Shown in pieces: positions 52,196-62,580 of a DNA stretch of 64,000 nt. The DNA is from an uncultured Helicobacter sp. (GTDB lineage Bacteria; Campylobacterota; Campylobacteria; Campylobacterales; Helicobacteraceae): the NCBI GenBank assembly GCA_949299115.1, contig CASFZH010000003.1, positions 1 to 64,000 on the forward strand, read 5' to 3'. Each line of letters opens with the position of its first letter. Within the stretch, counting starts at the first letter, position 1. The notes under the pieces were generated by a model. That model saw only the letters and a program-made list of their open reading frames with translations, was not told the DNA's origin and made no database searches. The position numbers were made by a program, and so were the translations under genes.

Positions 52196-54763
52196 TTATT
52201 GCACTTGCACAGACAACTCATTGTTTCGTATATCAAATACAACTTCACCTTTCTCCTTTACCTCGTCTTGCAGTATCAGAAGTGCTAATTTATCTTCAAT
52301 AATTCTCTGAATCGCCCGTTTTAGTGGTCTTGCCCCGAAATCTTGGTCAAATCCAGATTCTGCAATATAATCTTTCATAGAATCTGTTACAGTAAGCGTA
52401 ATGTTTCTATCTTTGAGCTTATCTTGCACGTGAGCTATGAGTATATCGATAATATGACGGATAGTATCCTTGCTTAATGGATTAAAGATAATTTTATCAT
52501 CTAGTCGATTGAGAAATTCAGGTTTAAAAAATTGCCTTAATGCATCGTCGATAGCCCTTTTTTTTGCTTCTTTATCTGTCATTTGTAGAATACTATCACT
52601 GCCAATATTACTTGTTAAGATAATAATTGTATTTTTAAAATCAACCACTACGCCCTTATTATCTGTAAGTCTCCCATCATCTAACACTTGTAAAAGTACA
52701 TTAAAAACTTTTGGGTGCGCTTTTTCTACTTCATCAAATAATACAACACTATAAGGTTTTCTTTTTACTGCTTCAGTTAATATACCACCTTCTTCATAAC
52801 CAACGTAACCTGGTGCTGCCCCTGTTAGCTTGGTAACATCAATTTCTTGCATATATTCACTCATATCAATACGAATAATTTCTTTTTGACTGTCAAAAAG
52901 AAATTGTGCTAGAGCCTTAGCACTTTCGGTTTTACCAACACCCGTTGGACCCAGAAAGAGAAAACTTGCAATGGGTTTGTTCATGTCATTTAGTCCAGCT
53001 TTATTACGTCTAATAGCCTTTGCGATAGCTTCTAATGCTTCATTTTGCCCGATTACGTTTGCTTTTAGATTTTCTTCTATATGAAGTATTTTTTCTTTTT
53101 CAGATTCTAGCATTTTCCCAACTGGAATCTGTGTCCATCGTGATACAATTTCTGCAATACTCTCTTTTGTTACGGCATTACGTAAAAGTGATCCGTTTTT
53201 TTGTAAATCTTGCCATTTAGATTCTGAATCTTTCAATTCATCTTGTAGCTTTGGAATCTTTCCATGTTCGATTTCTCCAACTTTTGCGTAATCGCCATTT
53301 CGTCTTGCTAACTCACTTTCTCGTTTTAAAGATTCTATATCACTTTTAAGTTTAGCAATATTACTGAATATTTGTTTTTCATTTTCAAAGGTATTTTGCA
53401 AACTAAGCAATTGTTCTTTATAATTGACTAATTGTTCTTCTATTTCTTGCAGTTTTTTATCTTGATCTTCACTTTTATCTAAATTTATTGCAACCTTTTC
53501 TACTTCTAGTGTTTCTATTTCTCTTTTTATTTTTGAGATAGCTTTTGGTTCAGATTCTATTTGCATTTTGAGTTCGGCTGCTGCTTCATCAATTAAATCG
53601 ATGGCTTTATCAGGTAAATAACGATTTGTAATATAGCGACTAGAGAGTTTTACGCTTTCTACCAATGCATTATCAGTTATGCTAACATTATGATGGTTTT
53701 CTAGACTCTCTTTGATTCCACGCATGATTTGCAATGCTTCATTTTGTGTTGGTTCATTAACTGGTATAGGTTGGAATCTCCTTGCTAGTGCTGCATCTTT
53801 TTCAAAATATTTGCGATATTCTTTAAGTGTGGTGGCACCAATAGTTCGTAATTCACCTCTAGCAAGGGCTGGTTTTAGGATATTTGCTGCGTCCATACCT
53901 CCCTCACTTGCTCCTGCACCAATAATCGTGTGAATCTCGTCAATAAATAAAATAATATCATCGTTTTTCTTGACTTCATCGACAACTGCCTTTAGCCTTT
54001 CCTCAAAATCACCGCGATATTTAGCCCCAGCCATTAAGGCAGTCATATCTAGGGCAATCACTCTTTTGCTTTGTAGTGACAGTGGCACTTCTTTTTTAGC
54101 AATTTTTATGGCTAATCCCTCTACTACTGCAGTTTTACCAACTCCTGGTTCACCTAAGAGAATGGGATTATTTTTTGTTTTACGAATAAGGATTTGCATC
54201 ATACGTTCAATTTCTTCATTCCGTCCAATTACTGGACTTAAGCTGTTTTGTGTAGCCATTTTGGTTAAATCAATGCCATATTTTTCGAGAGTTTCTAGCA
54301 TATCATCGCTACTTTGAGAATCTATCTTAGCACCTTTTCTCATATTTTTGAGAGTATTTGTTAACTCTAGTTTATCTATATCTTGCAAAAAAGGCTTAAA
54401 GTGAGAATCTAGATTTGCCCTCACAAAACTATCGATTCCAACAAAACTATCTCCCTCTGTTGTTGCTAAAGCTAAAGCATTTTGTAGGGCATTGTTAAGA
54501 TCTTTTGATAGACTCATATTTTCTGGATTAATGTGACTTACCGTTGGTAGTTTGCTAATTTCTAACGTAAGCTTCTGTATAAGATTATTAATATTTTCAT
54601 TATTTTTTTCTAGTGCCTGATAGAACAATAGATTTGAATCTGACACCATAGCAAGTAATGTGTGGATTGGCTCTATTTGTGGATTTTTATGTCTAATAGC
54701 AAATTGTGCAGCATTATTGAGGACATCTCTCATTTGATTTGTTAATTTGTCAAACATATTCAT
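52196..54763 (-). CDS. clpB: ATP-dependent disaggregase ClpB
   Basis: Hexameric Hsp100 chaperone rescuing aggregated proteins with DnaK. Order: N-domain (residues 1-140), first AAA domain with [13 protein letters not shown] and [14 protein letters not shown], the ClpB-specific coiled-coil middle domain (about 390-500), second AAA domain with [15 protein letters not shown] and [15 protein letters not shown] choose ATG 54763 because AAAGGAG precedes it and [12 protein letters not shown] begins the N-domain; an upstream frame adds 17 unlikely residues. 855 residues. An 18-bp perfect palindrome lies 110 bases upstream. No CIRCE or HAIR element was recognised by eye. Confidence 0.97.
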   Translation of the reverse strand: MNMFDKLTNQMRDVLNNAAQFAIRHKNPQIEPIHTLLAMVSDSNLLFYQALEKNNENINNLIQKLTLEISKLPTVSHINPENMSLSKDLNNALQNALALATTEGDSFVGIDSFVRANLDSHFKPFLQDIDKLELTNTLKNMRKGAKIDSQSSDDMLETLEKYGIDLTKMATQNSLSPVIGRNEEIERMMQILIRKTKNNPILLGEPGVGKTAVVEGLAIKIAKKEVPLSLQSKRVIALDMTALMAGAKYRGDFEERLKAVVDEVKKNDDIILFIDEIHTIIGAGASEGGMDAANILKPALARGELRTIGATTLKEYRKYFEKDAALARRFQPIPVNEPTQNEALQIMRGIKESLENHHNVSITDNALVESVKLSSRYITNRYLPDKAIDLIDEAAAELKMQIESEPKAISKIKREIETLEVEKVAINLDKSEDQDKKLQEIEEQLVNYKEQLLSLQNTFENEKQIFSNIAKLKSDIESLKRESELARRNGDYAKVGEIEHGKIPKLQDELKDSESKWQDLQKNGSLLRNAVTKESIAEIVSRWTQIPVGKMLESEKEKILHIEENLKANVIGQNEALEAIAKAIRRNKAGLNDMNKPIASFLFLGPTGVGKTESAKALAQFLFDSQKEIIRIDMSEYMQEIDVTKLTGAAPGYVGYEEGGILTEAVKRKPYSVVLFDEVEKAHPKVFNVLLQVLDDGRLTDNKGVVVDFKNTIIILTSNIGSDSILQMTDKEAKKRAIDDALRQFFKPEFLNRLDDKIIFNPLSKDTIRHIIDILIAHVQDKLKDRNITLTVTDSMKDYIAESGFDQDFGARPLKRAIQRIIEDKLALLILQDEVKEKGEVVFDIRNNELSVQVQ

Positions 54764-54874
54764 AATTAGCTCCTTTAGAGTAGAATAATCAGAATTATAG
54801 CATATTTTTAGCAATTTATTTAAATAACTGCTAAAATTTTTAAAAATTTTATATATATAACATAATAAATATTT

Positions 54875-54892
54875 AGTTTATATATATAAACT
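54875..54892. promoter_or_regulatory. 18-bp perfect palindrome upstream of clpB
   Basis: AGTTTATATATATAAACT reads the same on both strands. It lies about 110 bases before the clpB start in very AT-rich DNA, so chance is a real possibility. It does not match HspR or HrcA sites. Confidence 0.4.
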
Positions 54893-55050
54893 TTATTTAG
54901 TACAAATAACTAATTATTATACAGAATAGATAGCAAAATCTATAACATTAGACATAATTTGGGTTTATGGTTGCATCATTAGAGATGATTTTCTATGTAA
55001 TGTCTTGTTTGTGATAAATTGTATAGCAGATAGCATTTGCTAGAATATAA

Positions 55051-55743
55051 TCAGAATACATTTTTATTGGAATATAGGGAAGGAATTCCAGCTTGATTTA
55101 ATTTTCTATATTCATCACAACCTTTTTGGAATCCTAGGTCGCAAGATTTTCCGTAAAATTCTTTTGCTAAAGATAAGTCATGGATAAGAGCATGACCTTC
55201 TTGATATAAAATGCCTACATTATAACAGGCTTGTGCATGTTCATATTTGCATGCTTTTTTATATAATGTTCCAGCTTGTTCATAATCTTGTCGTACTCCC
55301 TTGCCATAGTTATAGAAGTCCCCAAGTTTAAAACAAGCATTCATATTTTTCTTTGCACATGCTATTTGAAAAAAATCTTTGGCATTTTTGAAATCTTCTT
55401 TTTTTTCATAATCTATGCCTAAAAAATAGCAACCTTGCATATTTTTACCATCACATGATTTTTTAAAAAATGATAAAGCTTGTGTAAAATAATTAGCATT
55501 CCAATAAATTTCACCAATTAGACTGCATTCTTTTTTTGCATGACATTGTTCTTCGGTTTTTAGTCCCTCTTGTATGAGAATTTGACAAGATTCTACGTTT
55601 TGATGTAAGCATTGCTGCATATTAATATTCCAAGATTCTGAATTAAAATTTTGTGTAGTGTTTGCACGAATAGAAATTATTAAATCGTCTCCAAAAGATA
55701 TTTTTAAGCTAAAAAATAATGCAATTACATACCTCCACACCAT
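55051..55743 (-). CDS. Hcp-like Sel1-repeat cysteine-rich protein
   Basis: Secreted protein with a signal (YVIALFFSLKISFG) and at least four Sel1-like repeats of about 36 residues from residue 65 on. Paired cysteines close each repeat (CDGKNMQGCYFLG, CAKKNMNACFKLG, CKYEHAQACYNVG, CDLGFQKGCDEY). This is the Helicobacter cysteine-rich protein (Hcp) design, which forms disulphide-bridged helical solenoids. Some members bind beta-lactams, and several are immunogenic. The tail SLYSNKNVF is unusual. The ligand here is unknown. It lies alone. Confidence 0.85.
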   Translation of the reverse strand: MVWRYVIALFFSLKISFGDDLIISIRANTTQNFNSESWNINMQQCLHQNVESCQILIQEGLKTEEQCHAKKECSLIGEIYWNANYFTQALSFFKKSCDGKNMQGCYFLGIDYEKKEDFKNAKDFFQIACAKKNMNACFKLGDFYNYGKGVRQDYEQAGTLYKKACKYEHAQACYNVGILYQEGHALIHDLSLAKEFYGKSCDLGFQKGCDEYRKLNQAGIPSLYSNKNVF

Positions 55744-55953
55744 ACTATTCCTTACAATAAAAATATCAAAATTGTAACATGTAAATCAAAAAAAATCTAG
55801 CTCAAAAGATTTATGGCATCGTTAATATGCAAAATTCGGCTTGTTGCTGTAAGAATTAATGGTAATTGATGTAGCTATGATTGCTAAGAAAATTTACATT
55901 TCTTCAATAAATTTAAGTTACAATGTAGTGCAATTTTTTAAAAAAGGTTTAGT

Positions 55954-56625
55954 ATGGTAGAGATTTTAAGCAATATCAATATTATTTTTTATATCTGTGC
56001 CTATCTAATTGGGAGTATTCCTATTGGGGCTATCATTGTAAAGATTTTTGCAAATAAGAATCTTTTAACCATTGGTTCTAAAAGTACAGGTGCGACAAAT
56101 GTATATCGAGCATTTGCAGATATTTCAATAAAAAAAGCAAAATTGTTTTCTCTTATTACTCTCATTATTGATGCATTAAAGGGGTTTGCCGTTGTTTTGG
56201 CTGCTAAAATAATGGGATTATCTTTTGAAACACAATATGCTGTTGCTATTTTAGCCATTGTAGGACATTGTTATAGTCCGTTTTTGGGTTTTCAAGGGGG
56301 TAAAGGTGTATCCACAGCTATTGGCAGTGTTATTTTGTTGATTCCTATTGAGGGCATTCTTGGACTTATTGTATGGGGTGTTGTGGGAAAACTATTTAAA
56401 ATCTCTTCACTTTCATCATTGCTTGGTGTTTTAAGTGGCATTATTCTTACTTTTATTATCCCGACAATTTTTACTCTTCCTATGCAAATTGATATTAATC
56501 AGCAAATTGGAACACATATCCCAGTTATAATAATTGGTATACTCATTATTAATACGCATTCAGAAAATATCAAGCGATTGTTAAGTAAAAAAGAAGAACA
56601 AATTATCAAAAACAATATCGAGTAG
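55954..56625 (+). CDS. plsY: Acyl-phosphate:glycerol-3-phosphate acyltransferase PlsY
   Basis: Inner-membrane enzyme with about five helices that transfers the acyl group from acyl-phosphate (made by PlsX, 16287-17300) to glycerol 3-phosphate, starting phospholipid synthesis. Family motifs: YLIGSIPIGAII, STGATNVYRAF and GHCYSPFLGFQGGKGVST. 223 residues, slightly longer at the C-terminus than many. AAAGG precedes the ATG. Sure. Confidence 0.95.
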   Translation: MVEILSNINIIFYICAYLIGSIPIGAIIVKIFANKNLLTIGSKSTGATNVYRAFADISIKKAKLFSLITLIIDALKGFAVVLAAKIMGLSFETQYAVAILAIVGHCYSPFLGFQGGKGVSTAIGSVILLIPIEGILGLIVWGVVGKLFKISSLSSLLGVLSGIILTFIIPTIFTLPMQIDINQQIGTHIPVIIIGILIINTHSENIKRLLSKKEEQIIKNNIE

Positions 56626-57014
56626 AATCTCAATACATAGATATGATACATGATATTTGTGCATTGTAAATATGATAATAAATATGTATTATATATTTGG
56701 TAAATTGTAGGCATAAAAAGTTGGAGAGAATGGAAATTTTTTGTCTACAGTCTATGCAATGTTAGCTAAATGCTTACAATATCGATTCATATAAATATCT
56801 AGTCAAAAATTTTGTACCTTAGTCTAAGATATTGCAATATGTAATGAGTTTGTTTTTTAAGCATGCTTTTAAAAACAAAATGGATAGGGTTATAAAATAT
56901 TGTAAATAAACCGTATATAAAAAACTATATGTGTATTTGTAGAGTTGGATATTGTGTTTATGTAATACAGAATTAAGACATTTTATAGTTTTTGTGTGAT
57001 TCTCTGCAGGTTAA
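56626..57014. other. Intergenic between plsY and the methyltransferase gene
   Basis: About 390 bases of AT-rich sequence between convergent genes. No convincing terminator or frame was seen. Confidence 0.4.
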
Positions 57015-58039
57015 TTATTGTTTTATAATCATTGCACTTCCATAAAAATCTGGTAATGGAATAATTGGAATCTGATGTTTTTGACAGTATTCTTGTACAG
57101 CTTCTTTGCATTTTGGATAAATCTCATTATTATAGTCATGCACCATAATAATTCCACCACGTGAAAGCCGTGGATAAAAAATTTCTAGCCCCGCATAAAT
57201 TGGCTGATATAAATCCATATCTAAACTCACAAAAGCAAATAGTACATCATTATGTAAATCAAAGGTCTGTGGGAATAATCCCTTTTTGATAATACATTTT
57301 TCTTTATGGGGCATTTTTTCTAATACAATATCTACGTTTGTATTAGAAAAACGCTTAATATAGGTGTCTACCCCCCCCCCCCGTTATCCTTACTTACTTC
57401 TTGTTGAATATCAGAGATATTAAAACCCTCAAATGTATCAAAAAGATACAAATCTCTATTGGGAAAAAAGGCGTTAATGAGTTTGCTAAACTCTCCTTTA
57501 TACACTCCACATTCTGCTACTGCACCTTTAATATCATTGCGTATAATTTCTTGAGCTAACAAGTGCAGTTGTTTTTCTCTCACAAAATCATGACTTTTTG
57601 TTATGATATCAGTATCACTAAACCATGTAGTAACAGGAAAAAACGTTCTTGGTTGATAATTTGGCATTATTTCTTGAAGAATTTTATCGTTAAAGATTTC
57701 TCTTATAGAGGTGTTTAGGTTGTGTTGCACAGTTTCATATATAGCAGTGTCATTGCCATTATCAAAAATAAAGGCGATAATTTTATCACTAGAAATACCT
57801 AAAGATTCTAATTTGGCTTTTACGGCACCAGGATTACCACTTGCAATGAGGATATAATCATATTCTAATTCTTTAATTTCTTTAATATCAATAATGCAAT
57901 GTCCACGAAATCCTTTTACATCTGCACAAAATGTATAGGGATTAACATGGGCTAATACTTCCACTCTCTGTGTATCTATGTGGCGATATACGTAATTTGC
58001 TACCCCACCAACACCACAAATTATGATTTTTTTCTTCAT
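57015..58039 (-). CDS. Phase-variable TylF-type methyltransferase, OFF (frameshifted at G12)
   Basis: Two adjoining frames on the minus strand make one gene split at a 12-base poly-G tract (57371-57382 as C). The first frame starts at 58039 with AAGGA upstream. It has a Rossmann-like N-terminal domain (KKIIICGVGGVANYVYRHID) and the start of a methyltransferase domain (AVAECGVYKGEFSKLIN; LYLFDTFEGF), ending KDNGGGG-stop. The second frame continues YIKRFSNTNVDIVLEKMPHK and FAFVSLDMDLYQPIYAGLEI, the second half of a TylF/MycF-family fold. With 10 or 13 G the frames join into a protein of about 340 residues; with 12 it stops inside the tract. Likely modifies a surface sugar. Switching is inferred from the tract. 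Confidence 0.85.
57371..57382. repeat. Homopolymeric C12 (G12 on coding strand)
   Basis: Twelve C between TCTA and GTTATC, the only long G/C tract in this AT-rich window. It lies within a gene whose two halves are out of frame, as in slipped-strand contingency loci of Helicobacter and Campylobacter. Confidence 0.95.
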
Positions 58040-58241
58040 GATTTTTCCTTAACTCTATGGATATAAGTTTGGTAATTCTAGCGTAAATTTTTAATGATTG
58101 CAATAGATAGTTGGAGTTAAGAAAATCAAGTTGTAAGCAAGAAATAGAAAGCCTGTAATTCATAGCTTTTTCTATTTATTCGCCAAGTTATTTGAATCAA
58201 TGTTGCTTTAAGATTCTATAAATATAACAATGATTGAATAC

Positions 58242-59171
58242 TCAATTATTTATAGATTCAGTTTTTTCATATAAACACGCATTTTCTAAATGTTTTACAT
58301 TTTTATGTCCTCTAGCAAATATACTTATAGGATAGGCATTATAAAGATTTGCTGCCGAACAATCTTGTGGAAACTTGTCTCCACATAAATCATCTCGTAC
58401 AAAAAAAGCATTCGTACCGTTAATATTAGTGGCGACTAATCTGTATCCCTTTTCCTTACCTAGTAAGGTCAGCGATTCTAATGATGCTCCGTGATTATCT
58501 GTGCCATCCCATATATGAGAAGGATTGTAGGGCATAACCCACTTTGCTGGTGGTGGAAATTTGGCATTCATTTCTATAATAATTACTCTAGGACTTATTG
58601 TATGAATGGCTTTAAAAATATGATAGTCATTACCATCAATATCTATTGATAATAAGTCAATGTCCTTAATTGCTGTAGCTTGAGTTTTAGCAAATAAGTC
58701 GTTGATATTTTCTGCAGTGATGAATTCATTTAATAATGTTAGACGTCCTTGTCTTATGGGGGTTTCAAAATTTTTCTGAATCTGTTTGCAATATTCTGCA
58801 CTACCTTCTATAAAAACACCGCTCCAGCCTTGTAGAAGTAAAAAATGAGAATTACATTCTAGCCCATCTTGCACTCCAAATTCTATAAAAAAATGATTTG
58901 TGATTCCAATGCGTCTAAAAATTTCAGCGATGATTCCATCTTCGTCATTTTGACTATATACACTATATCCAAACCGTTCTAGTCTTTTTTCATCTTGATA
59001 TTTTGGGTGTTCTAGTATTGTGTATGGAGAGGAGTTTTGCATAGAGCCTATACGATGTAATATATCATATTGTATTGTTATATTTTCTTGTAGAAGTTTT
59101 CTGATTTTTCTAAAAGGGACGAAGCGTTGTAATTTTTTTTCTAGAGTTTTACCGATTTTTTTTAAACTCAT
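58242..59171 (-). CDS. FkbM-like SAM-dependent methyltransferase
   Basis: A 309-residue cytoplasmic protein with a Lys/Arg-rich start (LKKIGKTLEKKLQRFVPFRK). The SAM-binding motif is FFIEFGVQDGLECNSHFLL near residue 93, then SGVFIEGSAEY and LLSIDIDGNDYHIF. This fits FkbM-type sugar or O-antigen methyltransferases. AGGAAAG precedes the ATG. It is followed 200 bases on by the phase-variable methyltransferase gene on the same strand, suggesting a glycan-modification locus. A T12 run (minus strand) lies about 60 bases upstream of its start. The substrate is unknown. Confidence 0.7.
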   Translation of the reverse strand: MSLKKIGKTLEKKLQRFVPFRKIRKLLQENITIQYDILHRIGSMQNSSPYTILEHPKYQDEKRLERFGYSVYSQNDEDGIIAEIFRRIGITNHFFIEFGVQDGLECNSHFLLLQGWSGVFIEGSAEYCKQIQKNFETPIRQGRLTLLNEFITAENINDLFAKTQATAIKDIDLLSIDIDGNDYHIFKAIHTISPRVIIIEMNAKFPPPAKWVMPYNPSHIWDGTDNHGASLESLTLLGKEKGYRLVATNINGTNAFFVRDDLCGDKFPQDCSAANLYNAYPISIFARGHKNVKHLENACLYEKTESINN

Positions 59172-59232
59172 ATTAACTTTCCTAAATAGCAGAGATTGGA
59201 ATCTTATTATCTTTATAAGTTTGTGGAATTAT

Positions 59233-59244
59233 AAAAAAAAAAAA
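59233..59244. repeat. A12 tract (T12 on the minus strand) upstream of the FkbM-like gene
   Basis: Twelve A between AT and CG, about 62 bases before the start codon at 59171, where a promoter would lie. Length changes in such T tracts alter promoter strength in H. pylori adhesin genes. Confidence 0.7.
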
Positions 59245-59436
59245 CGATTGTCAAGCAGATGTTATACGGTGATATAATGTTTTATCTCAGTTTCTAAAAC
59301 TATAAGATAACACAGTGTGGTATTAAATTATTAATTTTTTGTGTAATCATATTTTTATATTTTATCTTTATTTTAGGATTTTTTTATTCTCATTAGGATA
59401 GAATATCTGCTTTATATTATCAATTTAAGGATTATA

Positions 59437-61026
59437 ATGGCAACAAAATATGCTGTTTTGAGTGTAAGTGATAAAGAAGGGATTGTAGAATTTGCAAGGG
59501 CATTGTGTAGTCTTGATTATATAATTTTAAGCACAGGTGGTACACGTAAGATTCTGCAAGAATACAATATAGAATCAATAGAAGTAAGCGATTATACGGA
59601 AAGTCAAGAAATGTTTGATGGTAGAGTAAAGACATTGCATCCCAAAATACATGGTGGAATCTTATACCGCAGAGACAATGAGTATGATGTAAAACAGGTA
59701 CAATCTTTACATATCGCTGATATTTCATTAGTATGTGTCAATTTGTATCCTTTTAGTCAAACTATTAAGCGAACAGATGATTTTCATGAAATTCTTGAGA
59801 ATATTGATATTGGCGGTCCAAGCCTTATTCGTGCTGCTGCGAAAAATTTTCAAAATGTTATAGTTGTTGTAGATTCTAAAGATTATGGTCTTATTATAGA
59901 GTCATTAAAGAATGGTGTGGATACTTCGCTTTTACGTCAACAGTTAATGATAAAGGCTTTTTCACATACTGCAAGATATGATGGTATCATCGCAAATTAT
60001 ATGAATGAACGATTTTGTGGTGGCATGGGAGAACATGTTTTTTTGATGGGTAAAAAAGTTATGGATACAAACTATGGGGAAAATCCTCACCAAAAGGGAG
60101 CATTATATGAATTTGAAAATTTTTATTCCCACTCTTTTAAAAGTTTAAAAGGTCTTGCTAGTTTTAATAATTTCACAGATATGAATGCTGCTATGAAAAT
60201 TGCCACTTCTTTTGGTAACCAAAAATGTGTGTGTATTGTGAAGCACGGGAATCCTTGTGGTTTTGCCATGAGAGACACATTGAAAGAGTCGTATCAAAAT
60301 GCAATGAAATGTGATAGTGTGAGTGCGTATGGTGGAGTAGTGGCAATTAATGGCGTCTTGGATATTGATATAGCCCAAGAGATTTTAAAAAGTTATATTG
60401 AAGTCGTTGTAGCATCGCAGGTGTTACCACAGGCTTTGGAAATGTTTGCTCATAAAAAGCGTATAAAGATTTTTGAATGTGCGAATATTGCTGCCACACG
60501 GAGACAAGATTCTAAGAATCTACATGATTCTGTTGCAGAACTTTATTTTCCAAGAGATAGCATGGATTTTAAACATGTTGAAGGTGGTTTTGTGTATCAA
60601 TGCAGCGATAATGTACAAGTAGATGAAATACGAGATTCTAAACTTGTTAGTACAAAAAAAGCTACCGTATCGCAAATGTTGGATTTGGAGATAGCCTATA
60701 AGATAGCAGCTTTGACAAAATCAAATTGTGTTGTTTATGTAAAAGATCGTGTGCTTGTTGCTATTGGTATGGGCATGACGAGTAGAATTGATGCAAGTTA
60801 TGCTGCTATCAAGAAAGCAAAAGAAATGGGATTGGATTTAAAAGGGTCAAGTTTGGCTAGTGAAGCATTTTTTCCTTTTAAGGATAGTATTGAGTTAGCA
60901 GCAAATGTCGGTGTAGTAGCTATTATTGAGCCAGGTGGAAGCATTCGAGATAATGAAGTCATTGCTTGTGCAAATGAACATAATATGGCACTATATTTTT
61001 CAGGCAAAAGACATTTCTTACATTGA
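59437..61026 (+). CDS. purH: Bifunctional AICAR formyltransferase/IMP cyclohydrolase
   Basis: Last two steps of IMP synthesis. The N-terminal cyclohydrolase domain has [25 protein letters not shown] and [29 protein letters not shown] follows. The C-terminal transformylase domain has [21 protein letters not shown] and the closing [15 protein letters not shown] region. 529 residues, normal. AAGGA precedes the ATG. cysE follows 23 bases later, probably cotranscribed. No purine repressor site was recognised. Confidence 0.97.
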   Translation: MATKYAVLSVSDKEGIVEFARALCSLDYIILSTGGTRKILQEYNIESIEVSDYTESQEMFDGRVKTLHPKIHGGILYRRDNEYDVKQVQSLHIADISLVCVNLYPFSQTIKRTDDFHEILENIDIGGPSLIRAAAKNFQNVIVVVDSKDYGLIIESLKNGVDTSLLRQQLMIKAFSHTARYDGIIANYMNERFCGGMGEHVFLMGKKVMDTNYGENPHQKGALYEFENFYSHSFKSLKGLASFNNFTDMNAAMKIATSFGNQKCVCIVKHGNPCGFAMRDTLKESYQNAMKCDSVSAYGGVVAINGVLDIDIAQEILKSYIEVVVASQVLPQALEMFAHKKRIKIFECANIAATRRQDSKNLHDSVAELYFPRDSMDFKHVEGGFVYQCSDNVQVDEIRDSKLVSTKKATVSQMLDLEIAYKIAALTKSNCVVYVKDRVLVAIGMGMTSRIDASYAAIKKAKEMGLDLKGSSLASEAFFPFKDSIELAANVGVVAIIEPGGSIRDNEVIACANEHNMALYFSGKRHFLH

Positions 61027-61049
61027 GTAAAAAATCATAAAGGTATGTA

Positions 61050-61895
61050 ATGTGTGCAGATAAAGATTCTTATGAATATAAAAAATATGCTCATAAAATT
61101 GATGATAACAATAATATTATCCATAAAGATTCTCTACCATTATGGGAACAAATAAAAGAAGATTTTTGTGCTCCTGCGAATAAAGATCCGGCATATGGAG
61201 GGTTCTTGGAGCTTTTTTTTAATTATCCGGGTTTGATAGCCATTGTGCATCATAGGATTGCCCATCGCCTCTATCATAAAGGGTTTAAGCTATTGGCAAG
61301 GATTATTATGGGGTGGACACAATTCCTTACAAATATAGACATTCATCCTGCAGCATACATCGGGAGACGTGTATTTATTGACCATGGAATTGGTGTGGTA
61401 ATTGGTGAAACAGCACAAATTGGCAATGATGTAACAATTTATCAAGGCGTGAGTTTGGGAGGCGTGAGTTTGGAAAAAATCAAACGTCACCCAACTGTCT
61501 TACATAACACAATAATTGGAGCAGGTGCAAAAGTATTGGGTGATATAGTTTTAGGTGAAAATGTGAAGATTGGGTCAAATTCTGTTGTTATCAGAGATGT
61601 ACCAAGCAATGCTACTGCAGTTGGAATTCCGGCTCGGATCATTAATAAAGATGAGAAAGTAGAAAAAGATGAGAAAGTAACCACAACAAAATTACCCGAT
61701 ATTGACCAAAAAATGTTTGAATATCTTTTATGCCGATTAGCTATATTAGAGGAAATGTTAAGACAACACACGGGTAATACATTTGATTCTATGCAGAGCC
61801 CATGTAAAGATTTCGAAGATTTCAAGCAACGAGAAAAAGATTTGGACGTGATGTATAATGACTTTATTCAGGCATTGAAAAAAAATGCTGAATAA
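61050..61895 (+). CDS. cysE: Serine O-acetyltransferase with extended C-terminus
   Basis: Makes O-acetylserine from serine and acetyl-CoA for cysteine synthesis. A helical N-terminus (IAIVHHRIAHRLYHKGFK) is followed by the left-handed beta-helix of hexapeptide repeats (IHPAAYIGRRVFIDHGIGVV; IGNDVTIYQGVSLGG; VKIGSNSVVIRDVP), with the catalytic His in IDHGIG. After the usual end near residue 195 a tail of about 85 residues continues, including KDEKVEKDEKV from an 18-bp tandem duplication and a helical, charged segment. The tail exceeds that of short-form Helicobacter enzymes and is unexplained. AAAGG before the ATG. The core function is sure. Confidence 0.93.
   Translation: MCADKDSYEYKKYAHKIDDNNNIIHKDSLPLWEQIKEDFCAPANKDPAYGGFLELFFNYPGLIAIVHHRIAHRLYHKGFKLLARIIMGWTQFLTNIDIHPAAYIGRRVFIDHGIGVVIGETAQIGNDVTIYQGVSLGGVSLEKIKRHPTVLHNTIIGAGAKVLGDIVLGENVKIGSNSVVIRDVPSNATAVGIPARIINKDEKVEKDEKVTTTKLPDIDQKMFEYLLCRLAILEEMLRQHTGNTFDSMQSPCKDFEDFKQREKDLDVMYNDFIQALKKNAE
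61647..61682. repeat. 18-bp tandem duplication in cysE tail
   Basis: AAAGATGAGAAAGTA recurs with an 18-base period, encoding KDEKVE then KDEKVT. It is in frame and lies after the acetyltransferase core. Confidence 0.8.
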
Positions 61896-62005
61896 CTAAG
61901 TCATATTTTGGTTAAGCAATGTCTTACACCTAATGTTTTGCAATCTTTATTTATTTCGTTGTATTACAATTTTACTATTTTTATGTGTAGGGAGTTAGGA
62001 TTGCT

Positions 62006-62500
62006 ATGAAAAAATATCTTTATAGATTTTTTATTGTTTTCATCATTGTATTGTGTTTGGACCAAGTGATAAAATATTATATTATTGCTGTGGCAAATCC
62101 TACAAGCTTACATGATTTTATTATGATAGCAGATTCTCCTATCATTTCTCTTGCTTTAGTGTTTAATACTGGTGTTGCTTTTTCTTTTTTGTCATCACTT
62201 GGTGAATGGCTAAAATTTATACAAATTGGACTTATTGTAGTTATTATTGGAATACTATATTCACAAAAACAGCTTTTTAAACAACATTGTATTCCATTTG
62301 CAATGATGCTTGGTGGTGGTATATCCAATATTTTGGATAGATTTTTGCATGGTGGAGTTGTGGACTATATTTATTGGCATTATGGCTTTGATTTCCCTAT
62401 TTTTAATTTTGCAGATATTATTATTGATTGTGGTATCGTGTTATTTATATGGCAAGCTCTTTTTTCTAAAACTCTCAAAACTACCAATTCTGTTCATTAA
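62006..62500 (+). CDS. lspA: Lipoprotein signal peptidase
   Basis: Four-helix inner-membrane aspartyl protease that cleaves prolipoprotein signal peptides after lipid attachment. The catalytic Asp residues are in SNILDRFLHGGVVDY and PIFNFADIIIDCG; FNTGVAFSFLSSL is also typical. 164 residues, normal. In the same window the lipoproteins at 23219-23521 and 48881-49003 would be its substrates. The weak ribosome site GGGAGTTAGGA precedes the ATG. Sure. Confidence 0.96.
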   Translation: MKKYLYRFFIVFIIVLCLDQVIKYYIIAVANPTSLHDFIMIADSPIISLALVFNTGVAFSFLSSLGEWLKFIQIGLIVVIIGILYSQKQLFKQHCIPFAMMLGGGISNILDRFLHGGVVDYIYWHYGFDFPIFNFADIIIDCGIVLFIWQALFSKTLKTTNSVH

Positions 62501-62549
62501 TGTGGCAGTCCGTTTTTACAAGAATGGAGGATTTTCTTTATTTTTATGT

Positions 62550-62555
62550 TATAAT
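62550..62555 (+). promoter_or_regulatory. tRNA-Val -10 box (TATAAT)
   Basis: TATAAT in ATGTTATAATGCGGG lies 25 bases before the tRNA 5' end, with G/C-rich bases right after it as often seen in stable RNA promoters. Confidence 0.65.
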
Positions 62556-62580
62556 GCGGGTCTTATAGTTTTAGTAGAGT

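Noticed and set aside
53712-54317. Two plus-strand ORFs within clpB
   Set aside because: Shadows of the clpB coding sequence without independent signals.
54841-54900. Replication origin or DnaA-box cluster in very AT-rich DNA
   Set aside because: No set of DnaA-box-like nonamers was recognised; dnaA and its usual neighbours are absent.
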